64,000 nucleotides of DNA. Origin: Xenoacremonium recifei (lineage: Eukaryota > Ascomycota > Sordariomycetes > Hypocreales > Nectriaceae). The notes beneath the pieces were generated by a model. The model saw only the letters and a list, made by a program, of their open reading frames with translations, searched no databases and was not told the origin of the DNA. The DNA is taken from contig WOFQ01000003.1 in assembly GCA_012184525.1 (NCBI GenBank), positions 434,001 to 498,000 of the forward strand, in the 5' to 3' direction. The position numbers and the translations under genes were made by a program. This document shows, one piece after another, positions 20,369-31,557 of the stretch. Each line of letters opens with the position of its first letter. Within the stretch, counting starts at the first letter, position 1.

Positions 20369-23300
20369 CTACGGCCAAACCCTCTCATCCCCTCCCACAA
20401 CCTCCACCACCTCCTCCTCACCCCTCTCCTCCGCCCTCTCCTTCTCCTCCCTAGCCCTCCTCCACGCCTCCCACTTCTTCTGCTGCCTCGCCTCCGCCGT
20501 CTTCTGCAAATTCGCCTCCAAAAGCCCCATGCGCGCAAGCCGTCTTCGCAACTGCCGCCGCTCCGCAAAGTCCAGCGTCGACATGTCGATATCTGCTGCG
20601 CGCCGGCCATGCACTTGGTCCTCCATGTCGGCCCACCAGTCGGCGACGCCGTCGGAGAGGATGCGCGCGACCTTGCGGCCGATGCCGTGCGTGGTCCATT
20701 GGTCGAGCTTGATGGGCAGGGCGGTGCCGAAGGTTGGGTCGTCGAGGGCGAAGACGCAGGGGGAGGTGTCGGTGCAGAATTGCGGTTTGCAGTAGTTGGC
20801 GCACATGATTGATTCGGCGACGAACCAGAGGATGAAGAGGAGGAATGCGATGCCGAGGCTGGTGATGCGGAAACGGGGGCGGCGGTGGTAGAGGCGCGGG
20901 ACGGGGATCTGGATTGCGACCGCTTTCTGGCCGCCAGAGCGCAATGTCTTGTATATCACATGGGGTGCTGGGTCGAGTGTATCTGACTCTGCGCCCTTGT
21001 CGCTGCTGGCCTTGCTGTTGGCCTTGCTGTTGGCCTCCTGTGAGACTTGGTCCTCGAGCCGCTCGATGCCGCGCTTCACGGTGTGGATGCCCAAGAGCCC
21101 TGACTGCAGCGTCTTGCTCATGCGCCTGATGCGGTCGCTGGAGGGAATATCGCTGTCGGAGTGGTACTGCGCACTGGTGTTGGACGAATGGGTGTTGAGG
21201 AGGTTGGTCTTGGTGTTGATCTGCGTATCAAGCCTTAGATCAAAGTCGAGGCTGTCGTCGTCTGTATCAGCCTCGGCCTGCGCTGCGAAATCCTGCAGCG
21301 TTTCAAACCGGGGGCGCGTCTCTTTCTGGGCCCTCACCATTTCGTCAAAATCATCCAGTGTAGAATCTTCAATGTTGTAGGCGCGCTGGAGCTCCATCAG
21401 GTCGTCCTTGACCGAGGGGAGCTTGGCTGTGTTTTTGAGCGGTTCGCGTTTCCTCGGCAGTGATCGAGTGCGCCGCCTTCTCAGCCCAGCCGAGTTGGCG
21501 GTTGTTGCTGATTTAGAGTCGGTTTCGGGCTCCGAGGTTGTGTCAGTGTTGCGCCGACGCCTCCAGGACGAAGCCTCTGCCTTCTTTTCCTGCACCGGTG
21601 CTGAAGTTGCAGGTTTTACGGGCTCTTCCTTCTCAACCTTGACCTCGGGCTTCGTCTCCTTCTTTTCGACCTTGACTGTAGCCGGCGTCTCAATGTACGC
21701 GCCCGTAACCTTGGGCGTTGGTAACGTTAGCGGATCCTGCCTCTTAGGCCTTGGAGTCGCATCAACATCGTTTAATTCATCTTCTTCCCCTTCCGGTGAT
21801 AATGCTCGAATGGAGCCCTTCTCTGAGTGGTTCTCATGAGGCGCAAAGAGATTCATCTCAGCTTCAATTCGATCTGTGGGATCAGTCTCCGAGTGCAAGC
21901 TGGAGGCCTTGCTCTTGACAGAATCAGTTGATCGATTGCGTGGGATACCGGTGAACCCGACGGTAGGTTTTGAGCGTGGTTCATCGTCCTTCTTATCGGT
22001 CTTTAAACTTCGGCTGCTCGCGTTGGAGGTTCGCCGTCGTGGGATCCCAGATTTAACAGTTAATGTCTCGCTCACTGGTTTGTCGACTTTAGGTGGGCTA
22101 GGTGGTGGTGGTGGCCGGCCGTCCGTCTCAGGGGCTGGACTAGAGCTCGCAGCCCGGGCCAGCCGTCGAAGAAGGTCTCTCGAGTCTGACCGTTGATGCA
22201 ATGCGCCTGGCCGTTTGGTGTCTGTAGCCTCGGTCTCGATCCCTGGTTCTTTTGACTCGACGGCCTCGAGCTCTTTGACCTGTCGGGACTTGTAGACTGT
22301 CACTGGCGTATCTGGTATGCGCTCTCCCGCGATCTCAAATGCAGACTTCGGCCTCGGCTCCGTCTCCTCCGTCTCCAGCTGGGTCCCGGATGTCGTCTCC
22401 CTAATGCCCCGACTCGTCCTCGGCCTCGGTTCTTCTGGTGACTGTGAGCGAAACATCGCGTTCTGCTCTCGAATGTCCGCCAACCTGGAAGTAGCAAGCT
22501 GGCGCCTCGAAAGGCCGTCGATTTCGCGCTGGGTGATCTCTGGCAGCTTGGTGTTCTTTGGCCGCGGGAGACGGCGGTCGGGGATTGGAAAGTCTCGCTC
22601 TGCCTCGTCTTCGCGCTTGAGAATCTCATCTAGTTTCGTATTTCGTGATCGCGGGGGTGAGATGCGCTCAACAGGGACTTGGCTGCCCGTCTTGCGCTCC
22701 ATCGACCTAATCTCGTCAAGTTTGGTGTTGCGTGAGCCCGGATTGACCCGGTTTCTCGAGTTGATATCGAAGTCGCTGCTCTCGTCGAACCCTAATCGGC
22801 CAGCGAATGGCCGGGAGCCAACGCGGATTCTGGGGCTGTCAGAGACTTGTAAGTCTCCCGCTGTGAAGTCGTCATCGATCTGCCACGCGAAGCTCTTCTC
22901 GGGAGATTTGCGTTCAACCGGCACATCGCTCTCGATCGAAGGCAACGGGAGATGTTCTATCCCAGGTACCAGCGCAGGGATGCGGCCCTCTTTCGTCAAG
23001 TCGTCTTTCGATGGGTATCGTCTGAGCTCCTTCGCTTCATCCTCGGCCGTCAGTCCGTTAAGCCTGACTGGGGATTCCGTCAAGGCCTTCCTAGGGGTCG
23101 TCCCAAGACCTGCTCTGGGCTTGCCGTAGAGTCCCCTTCGCCTCGGAGATTCGTTCTTTTCCGGAGAGTCCACCAATCCTGACGCGACCGAGTCTCTGGA
23201 AAACGGACGGGCGGGAGCCTTGCTGTCGAGATGATCCTCCCCCAGCATCTTGCGCATCTGCTTCTTCTGTTCCTCGTTGAGCTTCGCCCGCGCTACTCTC

Positions 23301-23710
23301 GGCGCGGGACTCGGCGAAGCATCCATCGGGTTGTGGCTCTGGTCGGTCTCGTCGCCGTCGTCGTCCTCCATCGCGGCCTTCTCCCACGCCTCCAAAATCG
23401 AGAACGGCTTCCTACTCGACGACGATCCTTTGGGCATGGGGATCCGCGACCCGGCGGGCGACGCCAGACTGCTGCTGCTGTTGTTCATCCTCCGCTCGTC
23501 GAGAGGCTCCGAGGTCGATCGTCGAAGAGGATTCTCGCTGGTGCTGCCGGTGCGGAACCGTCCGGTATTCGGCTGTGCGCGATCCGGGACTCTATCTCGG
23601 GCTGCGCCTCCGAAGAGCGGCTTGCGGCCCTGCTCGTTGACGACCAGCTGGCTGTGGCTCGCGGCGCGGCCGTTTGTGCGCGGCGCAAAGGGCTTGGGTT
23701 CGCGGTCCAT
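20369..23710 (-). CDS. Large single-pass membrane protein with disordered N-terminus, unknown function
   Basis: A single exon encodes 1113 residues. Residues 1-900 are polar and Ser/Pro/Arg/Glu-rich. Three copies of NTKL(D/P)EI stand at 328, 357 and 386, exactly 29 residues apart. One hydrophobic segment (ITSLGIAFLLFILWFVAESI) lies at about 948-968, after a basic stretch. It is followed by a Cys-rich patch (C at about 970, 974, 979 and 985) and a C-terminal coiled coil rich in Arg, Glu and Ala. The layout, a long soluble N-side, one late membrane helix and a Cys-bearing C-side, suggests an ER or nuclear-envelope anchor, but this is inference. I could not name the family. Confidence 0.85.
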   Translation of the reverse strand: MDREPKPFAPRTNGRAASHSQLVVNEQGRKPLFGGAARDRVPDRAQPNTGRFRTGSTSENPLRRSTSEPLDERRMNNSSSSLASPAGSRIPMPKGSSSSRKPFSILEAWEKAAMEDDDGDETDQSHNPMDASPSPAPRVARAKLNEEQKKQMRKMLGEDHLDSKAPARPFSRDSVASGLVDSPEKNESPRRRGLYGKPRAGLGTTPRKALTESPVRLNGLTAEDEAKELRRYPSKDDLTKEGRIPALVPGIEHLPLPSIESDVPVERKSPEKSFAWQIDDDFTAGDLQVSDSPRIRVGSRPFAGRLGFDESSDFDINSRNRVNPGSRNTKLDEIRSMERKTGSQVPVERISPPRSRNTKLDEILKREDEAERDFPIPDRRLPRPKNTKLPEITQREIDGLSRRQLATSRLADIREQNAMFRSQSPEEPRPRTSRGIRETTSGTQLETEETEPRPKSAFEIAGERIPDTPVTVYKSRQVKELEAVESKEPGIETEATDTKRPGALHQRSDSRDLLRRLARAASSSPAPETDGRPPPPPSPPKVDKPVSETLTVKSGIPRRRTSNASSRSLKTDKKDDEPRSKPTVGFTGIPRNRSTDSVKSKASSLHSETDPTDRIEAEMNLFAPHENHSEKGSIRALSPEGEEDELNDVDATPRPKRQDPLTLPTPKVTGAYIETPATVKVEKKETKPEVKVEKEEPVKPATSAPVQEKKAEASSWRRRRNTDTTSEPETDSKSATTANSAGLRRRRTRSLPRKREPLKNTAKLPSVKDDLMELQRAYNIEDSTLDDFDEMVRAQKETRPRFETLQDFAAQAEADTDDDSLDFDLRLDTQINTKTNLLNTHSSNTSAQYHSDSDIPSSDRIRRMSKTLQSGLLGIHTVKRGIERLEDQVSQEANSKANSKASSDKGAESDTLDPAPHVIYKTLRSGGQKAVAIQIPVPRLYHRRPRFRITSLGIAFLLFILWFVAESIMCANYCKPQFCTDTSPCVFALDDPTFGTALPIKLDQWTTHGIGRKVARILSDGVADWWADMEDQVHGRRAADIDMSTLDFAERRQLRRRLARMGLLEANLQKTAEARQQKKWEAWRRAREEKERAEERGEEEVVEVVGGDERVWP

Positions 23711-24370
23711 GGCGCGTGTCGATGCGGATCAAAAGTATCAGAAGCCGTCGAGAATCGGGAGCGGATGCATCATTGTCCGGGTCGTCGCGTCATAGCAGTC
23801 GGAGGCTGGGACAAAAGGGTGGCAGAAGGTATTGTTGTTGTCGTGCGCGTGTAACCGCGCGGGATGCGATAGCGGGTCTTCAGTGGCAGTGAATAGCTGT
23901 CGGTCCAAGTTGATTCTGGTTCTGTTAAGCTGAGAGTGACCTAATACGCCCGAGCCGTGGCGTCGAATTGCAGAATAAAAAGTCTGAGGTTGTCAATGTT
24001 TGTTGCCGGTTCGTCGAGGCCATCCACTCCAAATCCAAGCGCGATCTGGGGAGCTGCTCGATAGCTTACTAAATTTAGCGCCCGCCGGTTCACCACAGGC
24101 AGCCGCCTCCACCTTCCACCCTGCACCTTCCCGTCCTCGAGAAATCCTTAGTCATCCGATTCGAAGTAACATCCTTATCTCTTCCATGAAATGATTACTG
24201 GCATTCTTTAATATTCAGATGAGCGTCCTTTTGATACTTTGAAACAATTGCTGATGTGTATTTCCGAGCCCCTGATCCTAGCCTGATTTCTATACCTAAA
24301 TTGCTACTCCAAGCCTAGATCCAAGATGCTAGCCCAACTCCCCGTCCTAAAGGATGCAGTCTGCCTTTTG
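23711..24370. other. Intergenic
   Basis: It holds the promoter of the leftward 1113-residue gene and the 3' flank of the Zn2Cys6 gene. From about 24190 the sequence becomes clearly more AT-rich, which marks the left border of the accessory stretch. Confidence 0.55.
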
Positions 24371-26812
24371 CTATAGAATGAAGTCCTGGTCAAACATAGA
24401 GCCGAAACCGTCGAATCCGAATAGGGTAAGATCCTGCTCAGAATATTCCAGTAGCGAAGGTTCCAGATCCGCGAATAACGTCAGATCGAGAGGTGTGATT
24501 TCAAGGCCAGTATTGTCGCAAGTGGTATTATCCAGAGTACCAGTATACGGCCCAAGATTGACAGTACCGCTCTGCGATAGATCCCGACTAACAGGCACTA
24601 TGGAATGTGGCTGAGGATCCAGTGTATCCTCCTTATGAGCCATCCCAGTAGCTTTTTGAACTCCTTCTTGTAAGCGCTCAACAAGTCGCAGAGCGTTCAT
24701 TGCCAGCTTGCTACCATCTGCCATAAAACGCAAGGCGTCTATACCAAGAGAGATTGGTTGCAACTGATTGTATGGGGGTCGGAGTAAAGTATTCAGAAGC
24801 AGCACAATGACGGCCGAGCTGCACGTATGGAAATCCGTGAAGGAGAATCTGGCGAGCAGATTGCGGCTATGTAGTTGATGAATCCGGTCAACGACTAATT
24901 TGGCTGCATCTGTGCATCGTTCGACGAGGTTTTGAGATCGGTGATATATCTCATCGTGTTCTTGGTTCGTCATGTCTGCGGTCGCAGGATACAGCCGTTT
25001 GCGAACAAGCCGCAGTGATGCTCCGCGACCAATGTTGACCCAAATCATGTTATACATGATATCGAGGTGGGCATTTGCCCGAAAAGAGGCCTCTTGAGTA
25101 ACAAGTGAGCGAGCTGGTACCAACTGCTTGCTTGATTCTAGCTTAGAGCAAGCCCAATCATAGGTCGTAGAGCTTTGTTCAATAGGACTATATCTCCATG
25201 TCAGCAGTTATGCTACCCACCATGAAGGAATCCGCTACATACCCGGCGTTGATGATCTCGTCCGCTATCATTGTTAGCTTGGTGAATGCGATCAATCGAT
25301 CTACTCGCTGAGAGCCGTTTCTATCTAGATCCTGTTGCCTTTGCGGAAGGGAGACGGTAATGTCCTTGAGTTGTAAGGTGGTCGGCAGACCCATAATCAG
25401 AGATGTTTGACTAGATGCTTGTTAGTTTTAGGCAAATTCCGAGAGCTATATCGCTTGTCATACCGTTCAATGCTATATATGGTCCAGAAGAGTCGGACTT
25501 TCATCTCATGATCTTGAGGTGTCTCGTCATTACCCGCTCCATTTCGATGCAGCGACAGGCCAACTGTAAGGTTCAAGGCTATCCCCATGTATACATGATG
25601 GTGAGAGATGTCTTCCATTGCAAGAAGGTACAAAGATGTCAAAAGACAACACATCGCACTCTCCACGGAGTGAGACGCAATGACCCTCGTCATCAGCTTC
25701 ATAGCTTGCACGAAGAATGTGCTACCTGGGATCTGCTGACCTGAATTAAGCAGAATGGTTTGCTTGAACAAATGCTCAAAAGTACTGGCGAGAGCCAATA
25801 CAAGGAGAACAAGACATGTGGTGGTGCATGATACCTGCTGTGGTGAAGAGTCCTTGTTCATATACACCTCTGCGAGTAAATTGCGAAACCATCGCTCGTC
25901 AAAATAATACCAATTGGACTCAAGAAATGTGAAGAAAACGTCAACAAGGGCTTCGGCATCTCCGCGAGGCGGAAGTTGACTAAGAATAGTGAGGAGCGTT
26001 AAATCGTCCTCTTCCTGAGTAAGGTTGCTCAAGTGTACAGGACTCTGCGTGTAGTTTAGCCAAAATTTCCTACCGAAAGGTCCGAAACCGTGGGCTGGCA
26101 AACGTTACTTACGTCCCGTCCCTTTACATGGACTGGTGAGATTGTGTCGGAAACCGCAGCAAGGAAACTGGCGTGAGATGTTGAGGGTGTAGTATCTACA
26201 CACTTAATCAACTGATACTTTGGACCATGAGAAGGTTCTCCATTCATACGTACCAATTACCCCTGCAGTCGATGGACCAGTTGGTTGGGACTCAATATTA
26301 AAATTAGTTTGAGGGGTCCGGTGAAGTGAAGTTGACGACTCTTCGCCGGGACTGCCACTTTCCGAAACTACGCCCTGTTCATTCCTTCCGATAGCTTCTT
26401 GAAAGAGCCTTGCGACTATCGAAAACTGCTTAGAATCCAAGTTGAGTCCGGGAAACTTTTCTTGAAGGCCTTTCGAGACGTCCCTCGTAATCGTATCCCA
26501 AACAGCCGGGCTTTGAGCGAAGAGATCAGTGAAAGCTCTCTCCAACGACATCTCTTGATAGATTGAATCAGCTGGAGTGCGGACTCACTCGCTCCATTTC
26601 AAGGGTTTCTGTGAGAGGGTATCGTTCCTATCCTTAGGGATCGGCTCGAAAACGCAGACCAGGCCATAGCGAGCACAGCTTTGGCATAGATTCTCGGAGG
26701 ACAAGATGCATTTTTTCTTGCTATCTCTACAAGATATACATGCTCGTACAGCCCGCTTCCGTTTATCTAGAGCGACATGCGGGCGATGTCTCTTTTTGCT
26801 TGTCGAAGGCAT
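24371..26812 (-). CDS. Zn2Cys6 transcription factor with fungal-specific middle domain
   Basis: Five exons are proposed: 26589-26812, 26254-26537, 25464-26094, 25243-25410 and 24371-25187, totalling 707 residues with all phases agreeing. The zinc cluster is Cys25, 28, 35, 43, 46 and 53, with DSKKK between. The middle part carries family signatures: AEALVDVFFTFLESNWYYFD, then RLFWTIYSIER joined over an intron to QTSLIMGLPTTLQLKDI. It is a nuclear regulator by family. The first intron (51 bases) and the 159-base second intron are the weakest joins; a small extra exon inside the second is possible. The chosen ATG at 26812 is the first in frame. It sits at the edge of the catabolic cluster and could control it. 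Confidence 0.82.
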
Positions 26813-27371
26813 GGCAGATGCTGGTGACGTAGTCAATATGACGGTAGAGTTAGTGCGGTATCAAGATAGATATGAGGGATCATGGTGAAGCATTGGGTGC
26901 GCTTTCTTAGATATCTCGAGGAGAATTGATGCTGGCCAATCGTTGTGAGAATGGAATTGTGAATGGAAAAGATATGAGTTTGAGTTGATGCGACCTGAAA
27001 TTCCTCTGTGGTTGTAACCGCTATCTTTTAGTCAGCGGGGAAGCCGCGTTTAACCGCCAGCTTAGGAGGTCACCGTAAGTTGAACTCAACTAAGACAAGG
27101 GCGTACACCAATGCCCAGACACCACCCTCGTTGCAATTGAAGCTTAGGTATTTTGCTAATAATTAGGCACTTATCTGAAGTTCAGTTTAGGAATCTAGAT
27201 GAATATTATTCGAGATATAGGTAATACGACGTTACTGTAGCTAAAGATTAATGAGTGGTCATCCGGAGACTCTTGCTCATTAACGACATTTTATTTTAGA
27301 AGCCAATAACTCTCCAATATAATGTGAGGGTACTTTTTGCGCATACAGAAATGTATTGCTAAACCTTCTTC
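26813..27371. other. Intergenic, AT-rich
   Basis: It holds the promoter of the leftward Zn2Cys6 gene and the 3' flank of the amidohydrolase. No gene or repeat is seen. Confidence 0.55.
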
Positions 27372-28709
27372 CTAAGCGATATTGACAGTCCGATGCAAAT
27401 CAGTCTTAAGTTTTGACCATCTCGACGCATGAACGCGTCCGTCCTTAATCGTTGCCAACACATGTTTCTCAGGCTCATCTAGAATGGTGATATCTTCCAA
27501 GGGATTCGCATTTAAGATTAGTAGATCGGCTGCAAATCCTGGAGAGATCTGGCCTAGAAAGTTCTCCTGTCGCAGCATTCGAGCAGCATTGATTGTAGCA
27601 CTTCGCAGGACGTCCAGGGAGCTTTGAACTTGACGCCGAAGACCGAATTCTCGTGACTGAGCGAAATGGAGCTTGCCGAGGAGATCTGTACCAAAACAAA
27701 TGATGACGCCAGCATCGGCAGCGATCTTGATAGCGTTCAGACCTTTCTCCAGCACCTCTTTGTTCTTTTTGGCCGAAGCTGGAGGAAGAAAATTGTCGAA
27801 TTTTGCCATCGTTGCGTAGGTGACGAGAGTAGGTGTGAGGAAAGCTTTCGTCTCTGCCATGAGCTTTGCAGTCTCTTCGTCAATCAGATTTCCGTGCTCA
27901 ATGCCCATCACTCCTTGTTTAACTGCTTGCTGGATAGCCTGAGGCGTGTAGGCGTGTGAGGTCACGTATGTACCTGCGTTCGACGCCACCGTCACGATAG
28001 CCCTGATTTCTTCGTCCGAAAACTGAATATGCTCGATCTTATCCGTCGGACTGGCCACACCTCCGCCACCCATGATCTTGATAAAATCTGCCCCTTGGCG
28101 GAGTTCTTCTCGGGCATACTTCAAGCAATCAGGCACACCATCTATAACACGGCTGACGCCCTGAACCGTTCCGCCGCAGCACTCATGGTCATCTAGTACA
28201 CCTCGCATGTCTCCGTGGCCTCCTGTTTGTGACAATGCGTGGCCGGCAATGAACAATCTTGGACCCGGGTGCACATAGTCCTCGATAGCCTGTTTCAGAG
28301 GAGACAAGGCACCTCCACAGTCTCTCACGGTCGTGAATCCTCTCTCCAACATAGACCTACAAACGTGTGGCTGGCGTAAAAGTGAAGCAGATGGGTTCAT
28401 ACTTTTCATCTCTTGGAGTCCCATCTTTCCTGGAACTGCCATTAGATGAACGTGACAGTCTATCAAGCCAGGGCACACATATTTTCCCTCCAGATCGATC
28501 TTTATTGTAGATGAATCGCCCTCCCACTCGCAAGAGTTGCCATTGACAGACTTTACGATGCCTTCGTAAAGATGGATTGTCGCATTCTCCAATACTTCGC
28601 CTTTCACGGGGTCGACAAGATTAGCCCTGGACAAAATATATCTCGGGCGTGGAGGCGGGTTCCAAGGAATGGTAACATCGTCCGATATGGGAACTGTCTT
28701 GGCCGTCAT
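27372..28709 (-). CDS. Metal-dependent amidohydrolase
   Basis: A single exon encodes 445 residues from the first ATG of the frame (28709). The amidohydrolase TIM-barrel metal ligands are all visible: H86 and H88 in DCHVHLM, the probable carboxylated K211 in DFIKIMGGGG, H252 in SHAYT, H272 in GIEHGN and D342 in FGTDLLG. This is the binuclear subgroup that includes imidazolonepropionase-, prolidase- and ochratoxinase-like enzymes, which cut amide bonds in small molecules or dipeptides. The true substrate is not readable. It has no signal peptide, so it is probably cytosolic. It is divergent from the Dal5-type permease gene across a promoter with three CGG-N10-CCG-type sites, suggesting that the permease brings in its substrate. 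Confidence 0.93.
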   Translation of the reverse strand: MTAKTVPISDDVTIPWNPPPRPRYILSRANLVDPVKGEVLENATIHLYEGIVKSVNGNSCEWEGDSSTIKIDLEGKYVCPGLIDCHVHLMAVPGKMGLQEMKSMNPSASLLRQPHVCRSMLERGFTTVRDCGGALSPLKQAIEDYVHPGPRLFIAGHALSQTGGHGDMRGVLDDHECCGGTVQGVSRVIDGVPDCLKYAREELRQGADFIKIMGGGGVASPTDKIEHIQFSDEEIRAIVTVASNAGTYVTSHAYTPQAIQQAVKQGVMGIEHGNLIDEETAKLMAETKAFLTPTLVTYATMAKFDNFLPPASAKKNKEVLEKGLNAIKIAADAGVIICFGTDLLGKLHFAQSREFGLRRQVQSSLDVLRSATINAARMLRQENFLGQISPGFAADLLILNANPLEDITILDEPEKHVLATIKDGRVHASRWSKLKTDLHRTVNIA

Positions 28710-28903
28710 GATGGCCACTGGGTTTCGAATCCCCGAATCTGTAGGATGCAATGGATTAAGAAAATAATAGTTGAAGATCTGCTATTTGTACACAAATCTG
28801 AGATTCTCTTCTGAATAAATAGCGAGGTTTTAGAGGTTTTCAGATTCATATCATCTACAACCCCCATGATAGGAGTAGAAAGCTGGGAAATAACCTTTTG
28901 CGT

Positions 28904-28919
28904 CGGGTACTTGTACCCA
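28904..28919. promoter_or_regulatory. Inverted repeat, candidate Zn2Cys6 site 1
   Basis: The site reads CGGGTACTTGTACCCA: six-base arms GGGTAC and GTACCC around TT. It is one base short of the CGG-N10-CCG form of the next two sites. It lies about 195 bases upstream of the amidohydrolase start. Confidence 0.55.
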
Positions 28920-29000
28920 ACTAGCGTGAGGTTATACTGAGCTTGCCCAACTCGTGGCAAACGTTATCTGGGGTAGAGTGGTGGCGAAATACGGTTCTCA

Positions 29001-29026
29001 CTAGTCGGGTACGAGTTCCCGACTAG
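29001..29026. promoter_or_regulatory. Inverted repeat, candidate Zn2Cys6 site 2
   Basis: Nine-base arms CTAGTCGGG and CCCGACTAG are perfect inverted copies around eight bases (TACGAGTT). Within them CGG (29006-29008) and CCG (29019-29021) are ten bases apart. Confidence 0.62.
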
Positions 29027-29066
29027 CTTGCATCACCAGAAAGACGGTTTTCGCAGATGATATTCG

Positions 29067-29082
29067 CGGGTACTCGTACCCG
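29067..29082. promoter_or_regulatory. Inverted repeat, candidate Zn2Cys6 site 3
   Basis: The site reads CGGGTACTCGTACCCG: seven-base arms CGGGTAC and GTACCCG around TC, a CGG-N10-CCG arrangement. It is about 260 bases upstream of the permease start. Confidence 0.62.
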
Positions 29083-29344
29083 TAAATTACTTCCCGTGAA
29101 TGAAACCGAGGCTCGAGAATTATATCGGTCTAGATCATGGGGTAATAAGCTAATATTCAAGATACACATCTTCCAATCTATTGGGAACCTCAACATCACT
29201 GCCTATCTGCTATCGGTTGTGCCGTGGCCAGGTAATGTATCAAGACAGCCAACTCCTACTCAAAGAAGTTATCCTTCATGTCGTTTCAAATCGTGCCACT
29301 TAAAGACATTTTACCCTTGAAGCTCTATCAATTCACGGTTCACT

Positions 29345-31231
29345 ATGGCTGCAAGTGAAGAACACAAAATCACGACAGAGGCGAAGACCTCGAAGTATTA
29401 CATCACCAGGCAGTTCAGCACAGGAGAGGCGGAGTCGAACGTGATGATGAGCCCAGCTGAGGAGCAGAGGCTCGTCCGAAAGATTGACTTGCAGTGAGTT
29501 ATTGTCACTCGTCCCAACAAGGCAAAGTTACTTTCGAGAGACTGATGGTAGAGCAGCCTGATTCCTCTGATGTTTATTCTGTACCTTTTCCAATACCTCG
29601 ATAAGACATCTCTTGGCTATACCGCAATCATGGGTATCATCCAGGATGCAGTCAGTTGGCCCCAAAATTCAACCTCTACACCGAATGTTAACATTGTCCA
29701 GAAACTCGTGGGAACGCAATATTCCTGGGTATCCAGCTTTTTCTATGTGGGATTTCTCGCAGCAAGCCCCCTGGCCTCGGTTTTGTTGGTTAAGTTCTCT
29801 GTCGCGAAAGTGGTAGTTGTCACAGTGTAAGCACCTCCAATACCCATCAACAGCTCAAAGAGCTCATGTTTTTGCCTGCGCGTCAGCTTGATCTGGGCGG
29901 GCATACAAATGTGTATGGCCGCTGGAAACAACTTTGGCAGTCTTGCTGCCCTGCGCATCCTGTTGGGGGCTTTCGAGGCTGCAGTTAACCCTGGCTTCAC
30001 GATCATAACATCCATGTGGTATAAACCATCCGAGCATGCTCTTCGACATGGTCTATGGTATGGAGGAGCCAGTGTGGCCTACATCTTCGGCGGGATTCTT
30101 GCATACGCCATCTCTCATATTCACAGTGCAGTCGAAAGCTGGCAGGTATGTAAACCTCTGCGTTATAAGCAAAAGGGTAGAGCTCCTGTACTGAAGCTGA
30201 CCTACTGTACCAGTTCTTGTTCATAATCTTTGGGGCCGCCACATTTATTTGGGGATTGGTTGTTCTGTGGCTTTTGCCCGACAACCCTCAGACCGCCTGG
30301 TTTCTAACTGAGACGGAAAGAAAACTGGCCTTTGCCCGGGTGCAAGGCGCGAGACATTCCGCTGAGACCAGAAAATGGAACCATGCGCAGATGAGGGAAG
30401 CACTAAAGGATCCTCGTTCCTGGTTGCTTTTTTTACTCTGTGTTTTCACCACTCTACCAGGTGGTGGCTTGACAGCAGTATGTGATGCTCCCTCGGCATT
30501 TCTAATTTTTCATGTAATCAAATGTCTAAATTCAATGCTAATCATCATCTTTTGTAGTTTGGGAGCGTGGTCTTGAAGAGCTTCGGCTATAGCGTCTTTC
30601 AGACCCAACTTCTCACCATGTCACAGGGCGCGTTTCTCTTATTCTTCGTCGTCTTCACCGTGGTTGTATCAATGGCTTTCAAGAATGCACGATGCGTCTC
30701 TATTGCTCTGCTCAACTTAATATCCCTAGCGGGAGCTTTGATGATCAAGTTGCTCCCAGAATCCCACAAGTTGGGTCGCCTTGGAGGATTATGGTTAATC
30801 AGCGCCTACGCCAGCGCTTTTCCCACGATTCTCAGTCTGGTATCTAGCAACATCACTGGTCACACTAAAAAATCCACAGTCAATGCAATGCTGTTCGTTG
30901 GCTTCTGCGTCGGCTACATCATCGGCCCATTGACATTTCTGGAGCGCCAGGCACCAACCTACCAGGTGAGTATTGATGCCTTACGCCGTTCCATGGCAAA
31001 AGAAGTACTGACCTTTTCCAGACTGCGTTCAACATTATGATTGCCTGCTTTGTTCTGAATATTGTCATCGTTATGATCATGAGACAGTTGATGGCAATTT
31101 GGAACAAGAAACGCAATCAAGAGTTGGGTGCTGAGTACGGTTTAAGTGGAGGGGCTGTCGAGGACAATGCACTTGAAGTCGACTTGGACGAGACAGATTG
31201 GGAGAATAAACACATTCGCTACTCTTTGTAA
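29345..31231 (+). CDS. Dal5-type MFS permease (anion:cation symporter family)
   Basis: Six exons join in phase to 520 residues: 29345-29493, 29554-29826, 29887-30145, 30214-30477, 30558-30965 and 31022-31231. Every intron has GT-AG ends, with donors such as GTGAGT, GTAAGC and GTATGT. About 12 membrane helices are visible. Family signatures are the early LIPLMFILYLFQYLDKTSLG, then GSLAALRILLGAFEAAVNPG and LWLLPDNPQTAWFL. Dal5/ACS members carry allantoate, ureidosuccinate, nicotinate and other organic anions at the plasma membrane. Substrate cannot be fixed by eye. Its divergent pairing with an amidohydrolase, and the nearby NCS1 permease and deaminase-like gene, suggest a nitrogen-containing anion. 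Confidence 0.93.
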
Positions 31232-31557
31232 TACTTTTAAGCATTTCTGCATGAGAGGCAGAGGCGTCAGATAGGAGTGGCATCGTGAATTTATACAGCT
31301 TCTCAATATTAAAATTATGCGAATGTTTTGCGTAGTCACTACCGTATTAGCCGGTCTACGTTACCGTAGTCTTAACTAATAGCTCATGAAGACTGCTCAT
31401 AATTTTGAGTATTCTCATTTTGGGCTGATTTCCAAGGATAGACATCATGAATTACATTGCTGTGTGTCTGGGTTTAAGGTGTCATTCGACCTTTCACATG
31501 TCCTGTGAGATGAGGATTCTTGAAACACCATTTTCACAAATACTATATACCCAATCT
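31232..31557. other. Short convergent intergenic stretch
   Basis: It holds the 3' flanks of the permease and the GAF gene. It is AT-rich, and no gene is seen. Confidence 0.5.

Noticed and set aside
26095..26253. Extra small exon inside the second intron of the Zn2Cys6 gene
   Set aside because: Candidate splice sites exist but no combination I tried keeps phase with a normal-length intron; the single long intron does.
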